DNA of 64,000 nt, taken from positions 231,846 to 295,845 of the forward strand of contig SJOL01000954.1 in the NCBI GenBank assembly GCA_004794785.1, in the 5' to 3' direction. Positions 58,830 through 64,000 of this stretch are shown piece after piece. The notes under the pieces were generated by a model that did not search any database, was not told the DNA's origin, and worked only from the letters and a program-made list of their open reading frames with translations. Source of the DNA: Opisthorchis felineus (lineage: Eukaryota; Platyhelminthes; Trematoda; Opisthorchiida; Opisthorchiidae). A program made the translations under genes and the position numbers. The stretch's first letter is position 1. Every line of letters begins with the position of its first letter.

Positions 58830-59700
58830 CAGATAGTATATTATAAGCTATGTCGATGACGCACTGATCCCATCTAAGGTTAAGGCACTAAAGCCATGAA
58901 TTTTGTCCAGCGCCCTGATAAAATTCACTCGAATCTCACAGAAGAAACCGATGACTAGATTCAGTATTTAGACGTAATTGTCAAACATAGTCCTGACGGA
59001 ACTGTTGAATGTATACGGACTATCTGCATAGTCGAGGCAGCAGATGCGTTTTTTTTAAACCCTAACCCTCTGAAGCCGAAATGCGATGTCGCCAAAACTC
59101 TGTTCCAGGGGCACGCTGGATCTGCACATCAGATTCGACTGAAGCAGGACTGGAACTGCCCACAAGTATTTTGCGGTGAAGTTGATGCTCCATAAAACAA
59201 TAATGAAATTGGACCAAGGCCTCATAAATGCGACAATACATCCACGCACTTCCTTTTTATTTTGGATAAGTCAACTGCTGGGAAAACCAAAAGTCTAGTG
59301 TGAGCGCTGCGAAGAGCCGGACCCTAAACCTGACTCAATTAAGAGAGCGAAACCTGTTGAAACCAAATTACACTGTGTATACCATTTCGTATGCAACTGC
59401 GAAGAACGTTACATCGGCAGAACAGATGAGCTTTTCAATGCCAGAAAGACTCAAACTCCAGAACCCCCAAAACAAATAAAAACTCGAGACCATTGACTAC
59501 TCGTGGCCTACCCGAGCACCAATTAGCAGACATATTTTAGTCACAGATCACCGAGTTCATTTGCCCTCAGTGTGCACTGTTTTGTTCAGCCATCCGACCA
59601 CCTTCTCAGGTTCTTCGAGGCAGCAAAAAGCACGTGCTTCATGCCTCCATTGTGTCCAAAAGAAACTCAATGTTAAACTTGAGCTACCTTAGGCAAAGCA
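58830..59700 (+). mobile_element. Penelope-like element fragment
   Basis: Plus-strand pieces are YVDDALIPSKVK near 58850, an IQYLDVIVKHSPDGT-like stretch across a stop near 58960-59000, and a GIY-YIG block near 59370-59440 with LHCVYHFVCNCEERYIGRTD. Stops and frameshifts are frequent. It lies in a probable intron of the minus-strand Ig gene, in the opposite orientation. A CCCTAACCCT stretch at 59060-59069 resembles telomere repeat but is less than two units. Confidence 0.8.
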
Positions 59701-60324
59701 CTTACTGACAAGTCAGTCTGAAAACAGGTGAACAACCCTGTTTTGTACATAATAAAAAATTCCATTTCCTTGCAACTGATAGCTTGGCACTGATAAACCA
59801 ATACAAAATGTGTGCACCAGTAATTTCCCCTCTTCTAACTAAGCTGTTTAAATTAATGTGCGGGTATAAGTGTTCAAAAATTCACAAAATTATTTGGGCT
59901 TATCGGATAGGCGTAGACGGTCGCCTGGCTCTTGCGAATGACTGAGCTTCCCAAAAACTGATCAGATCTTTCCCAATCACTCCGTAAACTATTGTAAGCC
60001 ACCACTGTAATCCTCTGCGAGGAACGATAATTTTTTTAGATAAACAAGCTATCGATTCCCAAGCAAAAGAATTGCATTACGTGATCAGTGACTGGTTACA
60101 ACATATCCAAATTTCCAACTGGCCCGTTACATCGCCGGACTAATGTTCCAGTAAACCTCGGTATGGAGGTTCCGGAGCAACTTTCAAATATCTGTTTGGT
60201 CGATAAGTTACGATAACGAAGGATAAGAACACAGGGAGTACAGTGATACATGGTAGGGATAGGTGGGGGACGGGTGAGACAATGACACATGGTGAATGTG
60301 TTTGGTAATTGTATCACAGCTCAC
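59701..60324. other. probable intron, nothing else seen
   Basis: No exon with usable splice sites and no repeat was recognised. The minus frame 60096-60317 lacks motifs. Confidence 0.3.
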
Positions 60325-61213
60325 TTGACTCTTGATGGAAGTCGAATGCTGCCCAACTGAGAACCGATGTGGAAACTGGATTTGCTACAGTATGATCATT
60401 GAAAGCAGCTGAAACAGTTGTGGTCCAAATGCTTGATTTTCCTGTTATGCCCGTAAGCAGTCTGCGAAATTTACGCACGTCATTGTCATCCTTCAACAGA
60501 TCTCAAGAGTAACTAGCCGTCATTACCATGTGACATTATCTGCTTCGACAATAGCTACCTGTCAGGATGAAGGTGTGGATGACGGACTGGGCTGACCTTT
60601 GTATAACATGCACAGAAGTGTGAACTTTCTGCGTAAATTAAGAGATGATAGAAAGCCTGAATGTATGAACTCGTATGTACTGCTATCCTGTGGGATACTC
60701 TTGGTCTATGCAGGCTTAGGCACGGGAGTACGTCATAATGTGGCTCTGGTGTCACCTATAGTTGAGGATCACGGTCATCCAATGGCTCACAGTAAGAGCC
60801 AATTTTCCGTTGCACCAGAAAACGTGTTGCAGATCGTTGAGGCGGACACAAATTGCATCAGTTATGACTACTTTAGTTCGACTGAAAATCAGAAAAAACT
60901 TCTGAACACAGTCAAGTTTGTAGATCACATCAGAAATAAATGAAATGACAATTTCCTCTGGCGAACAATTATGCTTATTACTCTGTTGATTGTAGTCAGT
61001 CTCAGTGGGCATTTTACCGTTCCCATCGGATAGGTTAAAACGTGAAGTTATGTGCTATATTTACTCAATGACAGATGCTGGAAGTGCGATATCCGAAGCC
61101 CTATTAGCCAACTTTTTCAGCAAACGTACGTCTTCCAAAGAATCACTTTCATTCAAAACCCCGTTGGGAGAGACCAATATAATCACACGACGAATGCCTG
61201 AAGACGATGCTGT
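60325..61213 (-). CDS. three linked exons, vWA-like end plus beta-rich segment
   Basis: Exons 61213-61065, 60881-60756 and 60461-60325 join in phase (0 to 2, 2 to 2, 2 to 1). Their splice signals are ACTACATAAAG acceptor, ATTGA/GTAAAT, TTTTCAG, CTATAG/GTGACA, TTTCGCAG and GTCAA/GTGAGC. An alternative first acceptor at 61287 (ACTATCTCAG) is possible. The product starts with GIRRVIILVSPNGVL and LKKLANRASDIALPAS, the beta-strand plus helix pattern of the second half of a von Willebrand A fold. It resembles SAHLVLLTFDNLVSVN in the neighbouring exon. A beta-rich stretch with KLALTVSHW and NPVSTSVLSWAAFDF follows. Phase 0 at the first exon matches the donor at 61672, so it may be the same gene. Confidence 0.55.
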
Positions 61214-61671
61214 CTTTATGTAGTCAGTGTAAGGATTGGATGAACCAGCATGGACATGAGAACACCCAAAATAAAGCAAGACAATCACTGAGATAGTAAA
61301 GCACTTTTTCTATGACCCATATAAATACCGTCCTGAGACGCAGAATCCTTTCACCGTTGTCTTTATAAACTAGGGTTGGCTCTAGTATCAACGTCAAAAC
61401 TTAATGCAATCGGGATGTATTTTTATTCTCCCGATGTGTCGACAACCATTGATCAACTCTTCCGAAAGAAGTCGGCAAGGAGGACAAAGGAAAGGGCATG
61501 CCTGCCGCAGCCCAGCTAGTTACGCAACGTTGTAGTAGTGTATCCGGCTGATACCTCATGGTTTCTACTCACACTAGATTAGTGTTTGTGGTTGCGGTTG
61601 CGGTTACAAATAAGCACATTTAAACATGGTGATTTCTCAAAAACGAAGTACGTATGATGTACAATACTTAC
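61214..61671. other. probable intron
   Basis: A GGTTGC triplicate lies at 61589-61606 just after the donor. No other exon is required by phase if the acceptor at 61213 is used. Confidence 0.35.
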
Positions 61672-64000
61672 CTCTGGGTCGACCTCACCCATGCGTTCAT
61701 AACACAGCGTTAACTGGTAATTCGATGTATTTTGCGCATCACCGTCGTTGATTCTGACTCGCCCAACAACACTGATCAGATTGGAAAAAACTACCGAATC
61801 ATCAGCAGGGTTGGTTGTGCTCAACTTCATCACACAAGTATCCTCTAGTTGTTGCAAAGTTGCATTGGTTATCGTCGTCCTGTTGATTAATCGGTTCAAT
61901 GTGGTCGAATCGGTTAGACACAAGGTGAGCTGACTCAGAAACCGAAAACCTGCGTATGTGACGTTCGTATAGTTGGTGATACACGAAACATACACATTCG
62001 TCCCAACTATCCATTGATCTTCAGGTACTGAAGTTACAATGAGCGGTGTAGTCAGATTTTTCGGGGACCGGACATGCCCACGTTCACATATTACCTCAAA
62101 TACATCCGATCTCCTGATCTTCAGCTCATTGCTGTTCAATGGAAATTTGCAAGTATCACGTTGATTAGTTCCTTGAAATTGCGGTAAGATATAGGCCACC
62201 TTGATAGGTTTCAGCAATTTATTCACATGGACCTCAAGTGGGGCGAATTTTTTATTGTTCGCGTGCACCCAAGACATCACAAACTGGAGCTTCCTAGTTC
62301 TGTGAAGTTCGGCAAGCGTTCGCATTCCAATTCTGGACAAATTGACCGAAACAAGGTTGTCAAAAGTGAGCAGAACCAAATGAGCTGACTTTTGTTTTAC
62401 GGGGTTCATTCTATTCAGTGCAATGACGATTTGTTCCAACGACATGGGCAGAGATGAACAAACAGTCCTCTCTGTTTTAGGCTTGTTCTCTTTGGAATAC
62501 AGCCACTTTGCCAACTTGGTCCTAGGAAGACTTTGAGACAAAGATATGGATTTCGAATAATGTTTCCCACCATCACTTGCTGCTGGTTCAGTGACATCAC
62601 CTCGAAGCACACTGATTCGCACTCGATTCCATTCAACCGGAAGGCTCAGCACAATCTGACGAACGAACGAAAGGAAATAGTAACCATAAAATTGAATTTC
62701 GTCATCTGGATTTGGAGAGATCGCACAGCAGGACAACAGTTTCGGGCTGGTTTCCACCGTCAAATCAAGTTTGACGCGACTGGTCAAGCACATAGAAACT
62801 GTCAAGTGAATGGTTTTATTGATCGAGTACACTGTACCTGCTATTTCATTTGTACCGTAACACGTATACAGATAACTCATGCCTCGATAAGTTGGATCAA
62901 GTGGAACTTGAAGAATTGCTCCATCCACCTGGAGACCATGCTCCGGCATATCTAACATTGGTTTGTCTGGGCCACCCCATCCGCCAACGTCTGTTGGCAG
63001 TAAGCTAGCGTATTCTTCAGGTATGGTACTTGTGCCATTCACACGGTAGCTCGGTGACCTTTGGCGAATCCATCGGTATTCTAAAGAAGGCAGGCCATAA
63101 CCACCCGTGCATTCGAACCTGGACCCGATTGGAACAGGTCTGCTTGGAAATGCTTTTGTCAGCGTTTTGATTTCAAGCTCTCCGTTTGCCGGTTCGAAAA
63201 TCGCAAGCGTCTGTGAACAAGAAGCATTATGTTTTTTCACTCTCACACTGGCCAACCTAGTCTCTTCAATTTCGTACGTAGCTACACAACTTATCCGCAT
63301 TGCAGGGGCATCTTCTCTTGCCTGGAGCACAGGTACTGCGAAAATAATGATAGTCTGATTCTCACCGTCTACCTGACCAAGGACAGTGAAGTTTTTGGGA
63401 TGGGCTACTGGTTTCCATGTGTCAGTCTGTCTATCAAATGCATCATATTGTAAACTGTAAGTTGCATAGTAAGGAGAACCCCTGCTTTGGCTGAAAATAC
63501 ATTGAAAATGGATAAGCTGACTAGGAAGGACATAGACAGTTCCGTTCGCTAAACTGTTTGGTGCATGGCTCCTATCCACTCCCATGTCAACCACCGTCAC
63601 GTTACAATGCACTTGAGGAAGAACATGAAGATAGCGCCTAAGCAAGCCAACACTGCCATACCCACGGTGCCTGTCAGCTGACGTGCAGTGATAGTAACCG
63701 GTGTCCGTATCCTGAACATGTTCTGTGCGAAGCTGAAACTGCATTGTAGCGTTATCGGACTCAAGACGGAAGTGTAATGGAATCAGTGTGCCTGTATCTG
63801 ATTCTTGCACCTGTTTACTGTGATAACAGACTAATCCATCTATTCCTCGCTCATCTCGCCGTCCAAACATTTGTACTGGATTCCCCGACTGAACGACGCC
63901 GAGCCATTCTACGTGGATAGGTGCAATGCGGTAGTCGATTCCAGAACAGTAGGACTTAGCTTGTTCTTGAGCCTCATTAAAAGACGCTAGGTCCAAAAGC
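61672..64000 (-). CDS. Ig-like and degenerate vWA-like extracellular exon (partial at window edge)
   Basis: The minus-strand frame is open to the right edge and ends at a CCAGAG/GTAAGTATT donor (61672, phase 0), so the exon continues outside. Numbering from residue 1 at 63996: Ig 1 ends in DTDTGYYHC (96-104); Ig 2 is about 130-255 (FQCIFS, RISCVAT); Ig 3 is about 285-400 (RFECTGGYG, YLYTCYG). A vWA-like block covers about 408-597, with YFLSFVRQIVLSL, NRVRISVLRG and SAHLVLLTFD. A further Ig-like block (600-770) has NVYVSCIT and YQLTLCYERMG. The vWA block lacks the DxSxS metal site. N-glycosylation sequons are frequent. This suggests a large adhesive or decoy surface protein. The start lies beyond the window. 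Confidence 0.75.

Noticed and set aside
59060..59069. telomere-like CCCTAACCCT
   Set aside because: It is less than two repeat units, lies within a Penelope fragment, and is compatible with chance.
60599..60943. 114-codon plus-strand frame with hydrophobic start
   Set aside because: It is antisense to the exon 60881-60756, which has in-phase splice sites linking to neighbours.

Overview
The window looks like nuclear DNA of a parasitic flatworm, most likely a trematode. The evidence is genes split by short and long spliceosomal introns, two eukaryotic nuclear tRNA genes, abundant Penelope-like retroelements with GIY-YIG tails, a decayed Ty3/gypsy element, tRNA-like SINE families and hammerhead-ribozyme repeats. 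Base composition is not strongly AT-rich, which argues mildly against Schistosoma. Species cannot be fixed from this sequence alone.

Layout. Positions 1-26,700 are gene-poor: tRNA-Gln(TTG) at 5984-6055 (minus), tRNA-Leu(TAA) at 10710-10793 (plus), scattered repeats, a hammerhead-ribozyme repeat near 16.7 kb, a palindromic element near 19 kb, and a fairly long Penelope-like element at about 19.8-22.2 kb. Positions 26,734-32,487 (minus) hold a nearly complete pepsin-family (A1) aspartic protease gene in six recognisable exons with a 4.4-kb intron; the signal-peptide/propeptide exon was not found. Positions 32.5-38.3 kb contain a minisatellite, SINE copies and another Penelope fragment.

Positions 38,315-51,486 form the most striking structure: two 5,665-bp inverted arms around a 1.84-kb spacer. 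The coordinate sum of paired bases stays at 89,801 over the whole length, so there is no net indel, and only a few single-base differences were noticed. Each arm carries the 3' end of a membrane-anchored Ig-like gene, a convergent degraded paralogue of part of that gene, a Penelope-like element and a SINE. The spacer is a decayed gypsy pol. The right arm is continuous with the intact gene; the left arm cuts it off inside an exon, so the left arm is the derived copy (or an assembly fold-back).

Positions 49,260-64,000 (minus) hold a very large extracellular multi-Ig gene, or tandem related genes, running off the right edge. It has several long exons with Ig-type cysteine patterns, at least one degenerate von Willebrand A-like segment, and a last exon coding a single transmembrane helix and short cytoplasmic tail. 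Product names are inferred from motifs only; no database search was possible.
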